12,065 nt of DNA from positions 1-12,065 of the forward strand of contig JAICEH010000042.1 in NCBI GenBank assembly GCA_025924275.1, written 5' to 3'. The notes below the pieces were generated by a model, which saw nothing but the letters and a program-made list of their open reading frames with translations, did no database searches and was not told the DNA's origin. Source of the DNA: Gemmatimonadales bacterium (GTDB lineage: Bacteria > Gemmatimonadota > Gemmatimonadetes > Gemmatimonadales > GWC2-71-9). Position 1 is the stretch's first letter, and every line of letters starts with the position of its first letter. The position numbers and the translations under genes are program-made. Below, in pieces: positions 1 through 8,220 of the stretch.

Positions 1-966
1 GCCCAGGAGGATGTACCCCAGCGCGGCGGGGAGGACGAAGAAGGCGATCCGCACGAGCCCGGCGCCGAGCCGGTCCCGGAGCAGCCCCTGCCCCGCCTCG
101 CGTCCCGCCTCGCGCGAGAGCTCCGGGAGGGCGGAGGCGGCCACCGCCACGCCGAAGAGGCTGATGGGAAGCGACTGGAGGAGCTGCGCGTAGCCCAGCG
201 CGGCGACTCCGCCCGGGACCAGCGAGCCGAGCTGGGTGTCCACCACCGAGGCGACCTGGGCCACGCCGGCACCGAGCACCACCGGCAGCCACGCGGTTCG
301 GACCTCCCGGACGCCGGTCACCGCCGAGCCGAGCCGGAACGGCAGCCCCCCGAGGAGGCGGGCGCACGCGGGGAGCTGGAGGAGCACCTGGAGGAGGCTC
401 CCGGCCACGGTGCCCCAGGCCAGCGCCGTCGCCAGGGAGCCGGGGCGCCGGTCCCAGAACGCGGCGAGCCAGAGGGCGGCGATGCCGGCGATGTTCCACA
501 CCGCGGGCGCGGCATAGGGCAGGAAGAACCGGCGATGCGAGTTGAGGATGCCAAGGCACCATCCCGAGACCACCATCAGACCGGTCATCGGGAAGAGGAT
601 CCGCACCAGCGTCACCGTGAGGTCCCGGGTCGGGCCCTCGAATCCGAACGCGACCACGTCGGTGAGCAGCGGCGCGAGGGCGATCCCGGCCAGCGTGGCC
701 ACCGCGGCCGCGGCGGTCAGGAGCCCGAGGACCGCCCCGGCGAGCGCGCGCGCGCCGGCCGTGTCACCCCGATCGAGGAGGCGGGAGTAGACCGGGATGA
801 ACGAGGCGGAGAGCGTGCCCTCGCCGAGGAGGTTCCGCAGCACGTTCGGGATCTTGAGGGCCGCGCGGAAGGCGTCGGCGGCCGGGCCGTTCCCGAGGTA
901 GTGGGCGAACACCCGTTCCCGGACGAAGCCGAGCAGCCGGGTGAGCAGGATGCCGGCGGCCACCAT
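1..966 (-). CDS. murJ: Lipid II flippase MurJ (partial, C-terminus outside window)
   Basis: MurJ is an inner-membrane MOP-family flippase that moves lipid II across the membrane for peptidoglycan synthesis. The first 322 residues are visible, and the frame is open to base 1. Known essential positions of E. coli MurJ line up with a constant offset of 8: R10 and R16 (E. coli R18, R24) in TRLLGFVRE, D31 (D39) in AADAF, R44 (R52) in NVLRN, and E49 (E57) in LLGEG. Several long hydrophobic segments follow, as expected for a protein with about 14 helices. The ATG at 966 is the first conventional start, but it gives an N-terminus about 8 residues shorter than E. coli. The frame stays open upstream to a CTG at 996-994 that overlaps the stop of the preceding gene, so that is an alternative start. 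Neither start has a clear Shine-Dalgarno. The gene is the last one visible in the operon. Confidence 0.95.
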   Translation of the reverse strand, partial: MVAAGILLTRLLGFVRERVFAHYLGNGPAADAFRAALKIPNVLRNLLGEGTLSASFIPVYSRLLDRGDTAGARALAGAVLGLLTAAAAVATLAGIALAPLLTDVVAFGFEGPTRDLTVTLVRILFPMTGLMVVSGWCLGILNSHRRFFLPYAAPAVWNIAGIAALWLAAFWDRRPGSLATALAWGTVAGSLLQVLLQLPACARLLGGLPFRLGSAVTGVREVRTAWLPVVLGAGVAQVASVVDTQLGSLVPGGVAALGYAQLLQSLPISLFGVAVAASALPELSREAGREAGQGLLRDRLGAGLVRIAFFVLPAALGYILLG

Positions 967-992
967 CGCAGCGGGCCGGCGTGGAGGGGTAC

Positions 993-1271
993 TCAGGGGC
1001 GGGGCGCGGGCGGGAGCGGTGGCCGCGGCGGGTCCTCCAGCACGCGCTGGAGGAACGCCTGCTCGTCGCGCAGCGACTCCACGGTGCGCTGGAGGTCCTC
1101 CACCTCCCCCTCGAGCAGGTCCACCTTGCGGCGCAGGTCCGACAGATCCGGCATGGCCTCCCCCTGTCCCTCGATCCGGCGGGCGATCGCTCGGCCGATG
1201 GGGCTGTCGATCACCAGCCCCAGGACCGGGACCAGCAGCACGAGGAGGAGGATGATGCCGACGATGGCCAT
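993..1271 (-). CDS. Small membrane-anchored coiled-coil protein, function unknown
   Basis: I do not recognise a named family for this 92-residue protein. Residues 1-22 form one hydrophobic segment with almost no charge, likely a membrane anchor. A short basic stretch follows (RAIARRIEG, 27-35). Residues 43-78 give a clean heptad pattern with L or V at 43, 46, 50, 53, 57, 60, 64, 67, 74 and 78, only Q71 breaking it, so a parallel coiled coil is likely. The last 12 residues are mostly proline, with alanine and arginine. The layout (N-terminal anchor, basic linker, coiled coil, under 100 residues) resembles PspB of the phage-shock system, but I see no sequence proof of that. It starts 9 bases after the bshC stop and ends 26 bases before the murJ ATG, so it is very probably cotranscribed with both. 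The heptad pattern and tight placement argue for a real gene and not a shadow frame. Confidence 0.8.
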   Translation of the reverse strand: MAIVGIILLLVLLVPVLGLVIDSPIGRAIARRIEGQGEAMPDLSDLRRKVDLLEGEVEDLQRTVESLRDEQAFLQRVLEDPPRPPLPPAPRP

Positions 1272-1280
1272 GGGTGCAGT

Positions 1281-2810
1281 CTAGGAGCGGGCCGCGGCAG
1301 CTTCAAGCGCCGCGCCGTAGGCAACCCGGGCGGCGTCGCGGACCGCTGCCGCGAGAGTGCCCCCGTGGCGGGCGCCGAAGGTCGGGATGCCGAGGACGCG
1401 CTCCTGCGGTGCGCCATCGGGACGGAGGGCCGTGCGCGCGCGTCCGACCTGGGCCAGCTCGAGCGCCCGGCGCCGGAGGAGGTGGGTCACCAGCTTCCGC
1501 TCGGCCCGGTCGGCGGCCCAGGCGGCCCTGCGCCCGAGTCCCTCGAGGGCGCGGACCAGCGTGGGGTCCACCTCGGCGGCCACCTGCGCCAGGTCGCCGT
1601 AGTGGCGCGACGTGGCCTCGCCGAGGGCGGCGAGCGCCTGCGTGGCCAGGGGGGGCAGCTCGTGCCGCACGACGCGGCGCTCGAGCGCGGCGCCGTCCGC
1701 CATCAGCTCCTCGATCGATGCCCCGAACCTGGCCAGGACACGATCGGCCTGCGCCTCGACCACGATCCCGGACCACCGCGGCACGGGGCGCTGGACCGGG
1801 ACCCCCAGCCGGAGGTAGACCGGCTCCGCGAGCGGCAGGTAGCGGAGTTCCCGGGGGCCGGCGACGTAGGCCGCGGTCGGCAGCAGGGCGCGCTCCAGCA
1901 CCGGGCGGAGCAGCACGTTGGGGGAGAGCCGGTCGGCCCGCGCCTGGGCCAGGGCCTCGAGCTCCGTTTGGTCGAACCGCTCCCCGCTCCGCCGGAGGGA
2001 CCAGCCGGCGCCCTGCGGCACCAGTCGGTCCCGCCCGTCGCGGCCCTCCACCATGACCAGGGAGGCCCCGTCGCCCACGGCCACGCCCGGGTCCGCCCCC
2101 GCATCGCGAAGCTGCCCGGCGCGCACCGCGAGTGCGGCGTCCAGCTCGGCGGCATGACCGGCCGCCTCGAGCAGGAGCGGGGCCATCGCGCGCTTCGCGG
2201 CGGGATGGGTGCTGTCGAAGCACACGACGCCGAGCGGCGCGAGCAGCTCGGCCATCCCCGAGGCGAAGGCGCCGGCAACGGTGGCGTCGGGATGCCAGTG
2301 ACGGCGGACCCAGGCGAGCATCGCCTCGCGATGGGGGCCGCTGCGCAAGGTGCGCTCGAGCGCGGCGACGGCGTACGACACCTCGGGGCCGAGCAGTTCG
2401 CGTGACATGGGAGTGAGCGGGTCCGAGGGCCGCCGCGCGCGCAGCACGTGGCGGACCAGCCCGCCCTCCTCGTCGAGCCACGCGGCGCCAGCCGCCTCCG
2501 CGAGGTCGTGGTCGTCGCCAGCGAGCCAGAAGACGGGAACAACCGGCCGGCCCCACGCGGCCGCGAGTTCCGCCGCCAGGGCCGCGGCCGAGACCGCCTT
2601 GTGCAGGGTGTAGAGGGGCCCGCCGAAGAGGCCGGGCTGCTGGCCGGTGGTGACCGCAACCGCGCCCCGCTCCTGGAGGCGGTCGACCAGCGCGGCAGTC
2701 CCGTCGGCCGGCACGAAGGCTTCCCGGAGGCCGACGGCGATGCCCCCCGGAGCCGGCGGCTCGGGGGGGACGATCGGGGCGATCGGGGTGGCGACGAGGC
2801 GGAAGCTCAT
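1281..2810 (-). CDS. bshC: Bacillithiol synthase BshC (cysteine-adding enzyme)
   Basis: BshC joins cysteine to glucosaminyl-malate, the last step in making the thiol bacillithiol. The protein is 509 residues, close to the roughly 540 of the Bacillus enzyme. Family hallmarks are visible in order: TTGQQPGLFGGPLYTLHKA at 54-72, PVFWLAGDDHDLAE at 92-105, the core block SPNVLLRPVLERALLP at 296-311 followed by AYVAGPRELRYL, and a C-terminal alpha-helical, Arg/Leu-rich stretch (about 420-460) ending in a PQER motif near 468-471. The ATG at 2810 overlaps the TGA of the upstream methyltransferase gene (ATGA), and a GGAG lies 5 bases upstream. BshA (glycosyltransferase) and BshB (deacetylase) are not in the window and would have to be encoded elsewhere. 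The family's catalytic mechanism is poorly resolved, so the call rests on motif similarity. Among FCB bacteria bacillithiol or derivatives are the usual low-molecular-weight thiols. Confidence 0.95.
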   Translation of the reverse strand: MSFRLVATPIAPIVPPEPPAPGGIAVGLREAFVPADGTAALVDRLQERGAVAVTTGQQPGLFGGPLYTLHKAVSAAALAAELAAAWGRPVVPVFWLAGDDHDLAEAAGAAWLDEEGGLVRHVLRARRPSDPLTPMSRELLGPEVSYAVAALERTLRSGPHREAMLAWVRRHWHPDATVAGAFASGMAELLAPLGVVCFDSTHPAAKRAMAPLLLEAAGHAAELDAALAVRAGQLRDAGADPGVAVGDGASLVMVEGRDGRDRLVPQGAGWSLRRSGERFDQTELEALAQARADRLSPNVLLRPVLERALLPTAAYVAGPRELRYLPLAEPVYLRLGVPVQRPVPRWSGIVVEAQADRVLARFGASIEELMADGAALERRVVRHELPPLATQALAALGEATSRHYGDLAQVAAEVDPTLVRALEGLGRRAAWAADRAERKLVTHLLRRRALELAQVGRARTALRPDGAPQERVLGIPTFGARHGGTLAAAVRDAARVAYGAALEAAAARS

Positions 2811-3523
2811 TCCCGCTCCGCCAGCAGCAGGACCCGCGGGCTCGACTCGGCCAGCGGGGCACCGTCGTAGTCACCGAGGCGGTGCCGTATCTCCGCGCCC
2901 GCCCGGGTGAGCATCGCCGCCAGGTCGCCCGGCTCGAACAACCGGACCCGCTCGAGGAAGCGTCGCCCGTCGGCGAGTTCGATGTCCTTGACGACGAAGC
3001 GCCCGCCCTCCGCCAGCCGGCGGCGGAGCCGCACCGGGGTCCCCGCGAGGGTCGTGACCTCCTCGGCCACGAGGGCGGCCCGCACCCGGGCGGCGTGGAG
3101 AAAATCGAGGACGAACCACCCGCCGGGGCGCACCGTGGCGACCATTCCGGCCAGGGCGGCGGCGTGCTCCTCGTCCCGGTCGAAATAGCCGAAGCTGGTG
3201 AAGAGGTTCACGGTCAGGTCCATCGTGCCGGGACGCACCGGGAGGAGCCGCATGTCGGCCCGCACCAGCGGGGCGAGCGTCTCCTCCCGGGCGCGGGCCA
3301 GGAGCCCCGGCGAGAGGTCGAGGCCAACGACGCGAGCCCCCGCGGTGGCGAGGGCCCGCGCGTGCCGGCCCTCCCCGCAGGCCACGTCGAGCACCCGCCA
3401 GCCCGGCTGCCAGGGCAGCGTCCGGACGAGCAGCGCCACGAGCCGCTCGGCATCGGCGTCGTCACGATGAGGGTAGACGTGGAGGTAGGCGTCGTTGAAC
3501 CACTCCTCGAACCACTCGGTCAT
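2807..3523 (-). CDS. Class I SAM-dependent methyltransferase coupled to bshC
   Basis: This 238-residue protein (from the ATG at 3523) has a Rossmann-type SAM domain. Motif I is VLDVACGEGRHA at 44-55, and the acidic ribose-binding residue is D69 in GLDLS. Later blocks are D101 and VNLFTSFGYF (105-114), and RPGGWFVLDF (132-141) before the last strands. The N-terminus (EWFEEWFNDAY..YPHRDD) looks like a family-specific cap that could bind substrate. The frame is open 11 codons further to an ATG at 3556. I prefer 3523 because the extra residues (APGALRPPGP) are low-complexity and the homologous block starts at EWF. Neither start has a good Shine-Dalgarno. The gene ends in an ATGA overlap with bshC, which suggests a role in bacillithiol metabolism; N-methylation of bacillithiol is the attractive guess (inference). 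The substrate cannot be read from the sequence. Confidence 0.9.
   Translation of the reverse strand: MTEWFEEWFNDAYLHVYPHRDDADAERLVALLVRTLPWQPGWRVLDVACGEGRHARALATAGARVVGLDLSPGLLARAREETLAPLVRADMRLLPVRPGTMDLTVNLFTSFGYFDRDEEHAAALAGMVATVRPGGWFVLDFLHAARVRAALVAEEVTTLAGTPVRLRRRLAEGGRFVVKDIELADGRRFLERVRLFEPGDLAAMLTRAGAEIRHRLGDYDGAPLAESSPRVLLLAERE
2816..2819 (-). promoter_or_regulatory. Ribosome binding site of bshC
   Basis: GGAG on the minus strand, 5 bases before the bshC ATG, inside the 3' end of the methyltransferase gene. Together with the ATGA overlap it supports the start at 2810. Confidence 0.6.
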
Positions 3524-3561
3524 GGGCCCGGGCGGGCGCAGGGCCCCCGGCGCCATCGCGT

Positions 3562-3595
3562 CCGTCCGGCTTCGGGCCCCGCGGGCAGCGGACGG
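3562..3595 (-). other. Inverted repeat in the spacer after rlmH
   Basis: Immediately after the rlmH stop codon, CCGTCCG is followed by 20 bases and then by its exact complement CGGACGG. Inside the loop GCCC-GCG-GGGC can form a second small stem. There is no T-tract, so it is not a textbook intrinsic terminator. It could be an RNA processing or attenuation structure, or chance in GC-rich DNA. It lies in the longest spacer of the operon (72 bases to the methyltransferase ATG at 3523) and ends 5 bases before the alternative ATG at 3556. Confidence 0.35.
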
Positions 3596-4047
3596 TCAGG
3601 CTCGATGATACGGATGCCCCTCGAGGATGGTGAACGCGCGATAGAGCTGCTCATAGACGATGACCCGGGCCAGTTCGTGCGGCAGGGTGAGCGGACCCAG
3701 GCTCCACCTGGCCGCCGCCCGGGCGAGGACGGCGGCGCCGTGGCCGTCCGCCCCCCCGATCGCGAGGGCCCCCGGGCGGGCCTCCTCGCGCCAGCCGGCC
3801 ACCTGCCGGGCCAGCTCCGCGCTCGACCAGGCCTGCCCACCGCCGTCGAGGGCGACCAGCCGCGCCCCCGCGGGCAGGCCCCGGAGCAGCGCCTCCGCCT
3901 CCCGGTCCGGCCGTGCGCCGCCGCCGGCCGACTCCCGCACCTCCCGCTCGACGACCCGGGCGAAGCGCCCGAGCCGCCGGCGGTAGTCGTCACACGCCTC
4001 GCGGAACCCCGGGCGCAGCCGGCCGACCGCGAGGACGTGGAGCTCCA

Positions 4048-4048
<1 letters not shown>
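3596..4048 (-). CDS. rlmH: 23S rRNA pseudouridine-1915 N3-methyltransferase RlmH
   Basis: RlmH is a SPOUT-class enzyme that uses SAM to methylate pseudouridine 1915 in helix 69 of 23S rRNA on assembled ribosomes. The protein has 150 residues; the E. coli enzyme has 155. The N-terminus MELHVLAVGRL is typical. The knot regions are IGGADG at 97-102 (usually GGPDG or GGPEG) and SLGPLTLPHELARVI at 116-130. The C-terminal block EQLYRAFTILEGHPYHR at 133-149 is the family signature. The segment usually read as LDERGK is LDGGGQ here (67-72), a departure from the common form. The ATG overlaps the glutamate dehydrogenase TGA by one base (TGATG), which fixes the start. A housekeeping gene carried in an envelope operon; no functional link to its neighbours is evident. 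Confidence 0.96.
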
Positions 4049-5348
<1,300 letters not shown>

Positions 5349-5352
<4 letters not shown>

Positions 5353-6470
5353 GGCTGTCCGGTCCGCGGGGGAGCCGGCCTATGGGTTCGGGAATCGGGT
5401 CGATCGGGGCCGATTGGAGCCCCCAGCTGCTCGACCGGGGTGACCACGGCGTCGAGGGCGGCGACGAGGTCCGCCTCGCCGTGCTCCCACACCGGGTCGA
5501 GCTGGGCGACGAGCGGCTCCGGGGCGCTCGCCGGCCAGCGGTGCCGCAGCTTCACCGCGTCCTTCTCCGTGACGACGACGTGGTCGGCCTTCCGGCTCGC
5601 CCGGGCGAGCCACGCCACGTCCTCCTCCCGAAACTCGTGGTGGTCGGGCCACGTCGCCACCTGGACGGCGGCGCCCAGCCCCTTCAGCTGGGCGACGAAG
5701 GCGTCGGGATCCGCGATGGCTGCCGCGGCCACCACCCGTCGGCCTTCCAGTCGGCCCGCCGGAATGGGCTCCCCCGAGAGGAGCCCCTCGAGCCGGCGCA
5801 GCCCGAGGTGCACCACCGCCACGGGCCCTTCCACGCGCGGGGCCAGCTCCGCCGCCAGCGCCAGCGCGACATCGGGGCCGGCCCGCTTCCGGGTCACCAC
5901 CAGCACGTCGGCGCGGTCGAGCGCTCCCAGCCCCTCGCGCCACGGTCCCGCGGGCAGGGGCCAGCGCACCGCGCGGCTGGTCTCGGCGCTCACGACGACC
6001 ACGTTGAGGTCCCGGCGGACGTCGAGCCGCTGGTAGGCGTCGTCCAGCACCAGGACCTGCGCCCCGCGCGCCAGCGCACGCTCGGCGCCGAGCCGGCGGT
6101 CCGGGTCCGCCACGACCACCGCCTCGGGCACGGCGCGCTCGTGCACCCGCGCCTCGTCCCCACCCCGGTAGCCCCGGAGGAGCACGCCGGGCACGAGACC
6201 GTGGTCACGATAGTGCCGCGCGATCCAGATGGCCACGGGCGTCTTGCCCGAGCCCCCGACGGTCAGGTTGCCCACGGCGACGCTCGGGAGCGGGAGATCG
6301 TGGGTCGCCATCCAGCCGCGCGCATACCCCGCCCGGCGGGCACTCATCATCCCGCGCCACAACCCGGCCGCAGGGAGGAGCGCCAGCCGGGCGAGGCGAG
6401 CGTCGAGGCGCCGGCTGGTCCAGAGCCAGCGGATCACCCGGTGGGTGTCGCCCCTGCGCGTCCTGATCAT
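5349..6470 (-). CDS. lpxK: Tetraacyldisaccharide 4'-kinase LpxK
   Basis: LpxK phosphorylates the 4' position of the lipid A disaccharide at the inner face of the inner membrane, using ATP. The 373-residue product shows an N-terminal amphipathic or membrane-associated region (about 15-52), then the P-loop VGGSGKTP at 71-78, LLRGYRG at 97-103, and LVLDDAYQR at 140-148, which replaces the common DDGFQH. Later come WPDHHEF at 274-280 (the PDHH motif with the catalytic-site histidines) and VTEKDAVKL at 300-308. The last 25 or so residues are a Pro/Arg-rich tail not typical of the family. The frame is open 52 codons upstream, but I take the ATG at 6470: it forms an ATGA overlap with the preceding acyltransferase stop and has GGGGAGG 4 bases upstream. 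It follows lpxB and the acyltransferase in pathway order. Confidence 0.95.
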
Positions 6471-7105
6471 CCGGCCTCCCCGAGTTCCGCGGCCAACCGG
6501 CCGAGGGCCGACTCCGTCGCCGTCACGCCGGCGGCCAGCCCGGCCTCGCCGGGAGCCACCAGGAGCGGCTCCGAGTACCCGATCCGCACCCGCGCGAAGG
6601 GCTGCGGCACGCAGAACCGGTCCCACGACCGGAAGCGCCAGGCCCGGTCGGGGACGGCGTGTACCGCCACGATCGGCACGCCCGCCTGCTGGGCCGCCGC
6701 CACCACGCCGGGCTTGAGCACCCGCCGGGGCCCCCGGGGCCCGTCCGGCGTGAAGGCCACCATGCGGCCGGCCTGCAGGGCCCGTAGGGCGCCCAAGAGC
6801 GCCCTCGAGCCGCCGCGGGTGCTCGAGCCGCGCACCGCATCGAATCCGAAGCGCGCCGCCACATCGGCCAGGTACTGCCCGTCCCGTGCCTCGCTGACCA
6901 CGATCGCCACGCCCAGGTTCCGGTGCCGCCAGAGCGGCATCAGGAGGATGTCGTGCCAGAGCGCGACCACCAGCGGCCGGCCCGCGGCGACCAGGCCGCG
7001 CCAGGCCGGGCTTCCCTCCTCGCGGAATCGCCAGGTCCGGGCCAGCGCCGCCACCACGGGTGGTGCCAGCCGCGCCACCGCGGCGGGCGACGGACGCAGC
7101 TTCAC
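6467..7105 (-). CDS. DUF374 lysophospholipid-type acyltransferase, candidate late lipid A acyltransferase (LpxJ-like)
   Basis: This 212-residue protein belongs to the DUF374 branch of the LPLAT acyltransferases. It has ALWHDILLMPLW at 48-59 with the conserved acyltransferase histidine H51, VVSEARDGQYLA at 69-80, RGSSTRGGSRALL at 92-104, and the diagnostic FTPDGPRGPRR at 118-128 followed by LKPGVV. A hydrophobic N-terminal stretch (about 8-22) may associate with the membrane. DUF374 proteins named LpxJ in epsilonproteobacteria are known secondary (late) lipid A acyltransferases. Its position between lpxB and lpxK makes the same role likely here, and no LpxL/LpxM-type gene is in the window. The start is the GTG at 7105, forming a GTGA overlap with the lpxB stop; a longer open frame upstream is only a shadow of lpxB. 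The exact acceptor position and chain length are not readable. Confidence 0.9.
   Translation of the reverse strand: MKLRPSPAAVARLAPPVVAALARTWRFREEGSPAWRGLVAAGRPLVVALWHDILLMPLWRHRNLGVAIVVSEARDGQYLADVAARFGFDAVRGSSTRGGSRALLGALRALQAGRMVAFTPDGPRGPRRVLKPGVVAAAQQAGVPIVAVHAVPDRAWRFRSWDRFCVPQPFARVRIGYSEPLLVAPGEAGLAAGVTATESALGRLAAELGEAG
6475..6481 (-). promoter_or_regulatory. Ribosome binding site of lpxK
   Basis: GGGGAGG on the minus strand, 4 bases before the ATG at 6470. This is one of the strongest Shine-Dalgarno sequences in the window, and it decides against the 52-codon upstream extension of the reading frame. Confidence 0.7.
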
Positions 7106-8220
7106 CCGGGGAGAAGCTCCAGCGCCAGCCCGGCCACCCGCTCGGCGGCCCCCGGCTGGCCCAGGCGGCGCCGGACCTCGGTGAAGCCGCGGCGCTGCTC
7201 CTCGCCGGCTGCGGAGCCCGGGGCGAGCAGCCTCCCGGCCTCCATCGCCAGCCGCGCGGCGGTGACCTCCGACTGCAGGACCTCCGGGATGACCTGGCTC
7301 CCGGCGATCAAGTTCACCAGGCTCACGAATGGCACCGTCACCAGGCGGCGCGCGATGACCCAGGTCACCGGGTGTACCGCGTAGGCCACGACCATCGGGG
7401 TGCCGGCGAGGGCGCACTCCAGGGTGGTGGTGCCCGACTTGGCGAGCGCCGCATCCGCGGCCGCCATCACCAGCCGGGAATCGTCCCGCACCAGCATCGA
7501 CCCGTCCGCCCCGGGGTAGGCGCCGGAGCCAGTGGCCGCCACGAGCACGCGATCGCACCCGCCCGTGCCCCGGAGGGCGGCGGCGGCGTCCCGCATCGCC
7601 GGCCAGAGCCGCCTGACCTCCCCGCCACGGCTTCCCGGCAGCAGGGCGAGGACGCGCTCGGAGGCGCCGATCCCCAGCCGCGCCCGCGCCTCCGCCCGCC
7701 CGGGCCACGGCGGCCCATCGAGCAATGGGTGACCCACGTAGGTCGCGGCCACGCCCATCCGGGCGAAGAACTCGGCCTCGAAGGGCAGGATCACGGCCAC
7801 GCGGTCCACCGCCCTGGCGAACCGCCTGGCCCGTTCCGGCCGCCACGCCCAGAGCTGCGGCGCCACGTAGTAGAGCACCGGCACGCCCGCCGCCCGGGCG
7901 GCCTCGGCCACCCGGAGGTGGAATCCGGGATAGTCCACCAGCACCACCAGATCCCACTCGCCGCGGTCCAGCGCCCGGCGCCACTCCCGGAGCAGCCGCG
8001 CGTGGCGCGGGATCGAGGCGAGCACCTCGGCCAGGCCGAAGGCCGTGTAGTCCTCCATCCGCCAGCGGACCCGGGCCCCGGCCGCCTCGAGCCGGGGCCC
8101 CCCCAGCGCGTCGACCCTGGCGTCCGGGCGACGGCGGAGCAGCGCCGCGACCACCGGGGCAGCGTGGAGGTCGCCCGAGGGCTCCCCCGCCGAGACGAGG
8201 ATCCGCGGGCCAGCCGACAT
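7102..8220 (-). CDS. lpxB: Lipid-A-disaccharide synthase LpxB
   Basis: LpxB is a membrane-associated GT19 glycosyltransferase that condenses lipid X with UDP-2,3-diacylglucosamine to form the beta-1,6 disaccharide. The product has 372 residues (E. coli 382). Visible motifs are SAGEPSGDLHA at 10-20, VLVDYPGFH at 93-101 (D96 in the position of the catalytic aspartate), YYVAPQLWAWRPER at 117-130, ILPFE at 144-148, YVGHPLLD at 161-168, LLPGSRGGEV at 193-202, KSGTTTLECALAGTPMV at 261-277, and NLIAGSQVIPEVLQ at 303-316. The ATG at 8220 overlaps the stop of the Gfo/Idh gene by one base (TGATG). The open frame continues upstream, but that part only shadows the Gfo/Idh gene. Its substrate lipid X requires an LpxH, LpxI or LpxG hydrolase, none of which is in the window. 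Confidence 0.97.
   Translation of the reverse strand: MSAGPRILVSAGEPSGDLHAAPVVAALLRRRPDARVDALGGPRLEAAGARVRWRMEDYTAFGLAEVLASIPRHARLLREWRRALDRGEWDLVVLVDYPGFHLRVAEAARAAGVPVLYYVAPQLWAWRPERARRFARAVDRVAVILPFEAEFFARMGVAATYVGHPLLDGPPWPGRAEARARLGIGASERVLALLPGSRGGEVRRLWPAMRDAAAALRGTGGCDRVLVAATGSGAYPGADGSMLVRDDSRLVMAAADAALAKSGTTTLECALAGTPMVVAYAVHPVTWVIARRLVTVPFVSLVNLIAGSQVIPEVLQSEVTAARLAMEAGRLLAPGSAAGEEQRRGFTEVRRRLGQPGAAERVAGLALELLPG

Noticed and set aside
318..554. 78-codon minus-strand frame inside murJ
   Set aside because: It lies in a different frame from MurJ, whose own frame reads through this region with conserved flippase sequence.
981..2405. Long open frame on the plus strand opposite bshC
   Set aside because: It is antisense to a well-supported gene, its product is low-complexity (Arg, Gly, Glu, His) with no motif, and such frames arise from high GC at third codon positions.
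3562..3595. Intrinsic terminator after rlmH
   Set aside because: The stem is short with a large loop, and no T-tract follows on the minus strand.
6471..6626. 52-codon N-terminal extension of lpxK
   Set aside because: The extension overlaps the acyltransferase gene and is Arg/Gly-rich, while the ATG at 6470 has a good Shine-Dalgarno and the ATGA overlap.
5382..7184. 600-codon open frame on the plus strand opposite lpxK and the acyltransferase gene
   Set aside because: Same pattern: antisense shadow with no motif.
7106..7984. Upstream continuation of the acyltransferase frame through lpxB
   Set aside because: This region encodes LpxB in another frame; the family block begins only after the GTG at 7105.
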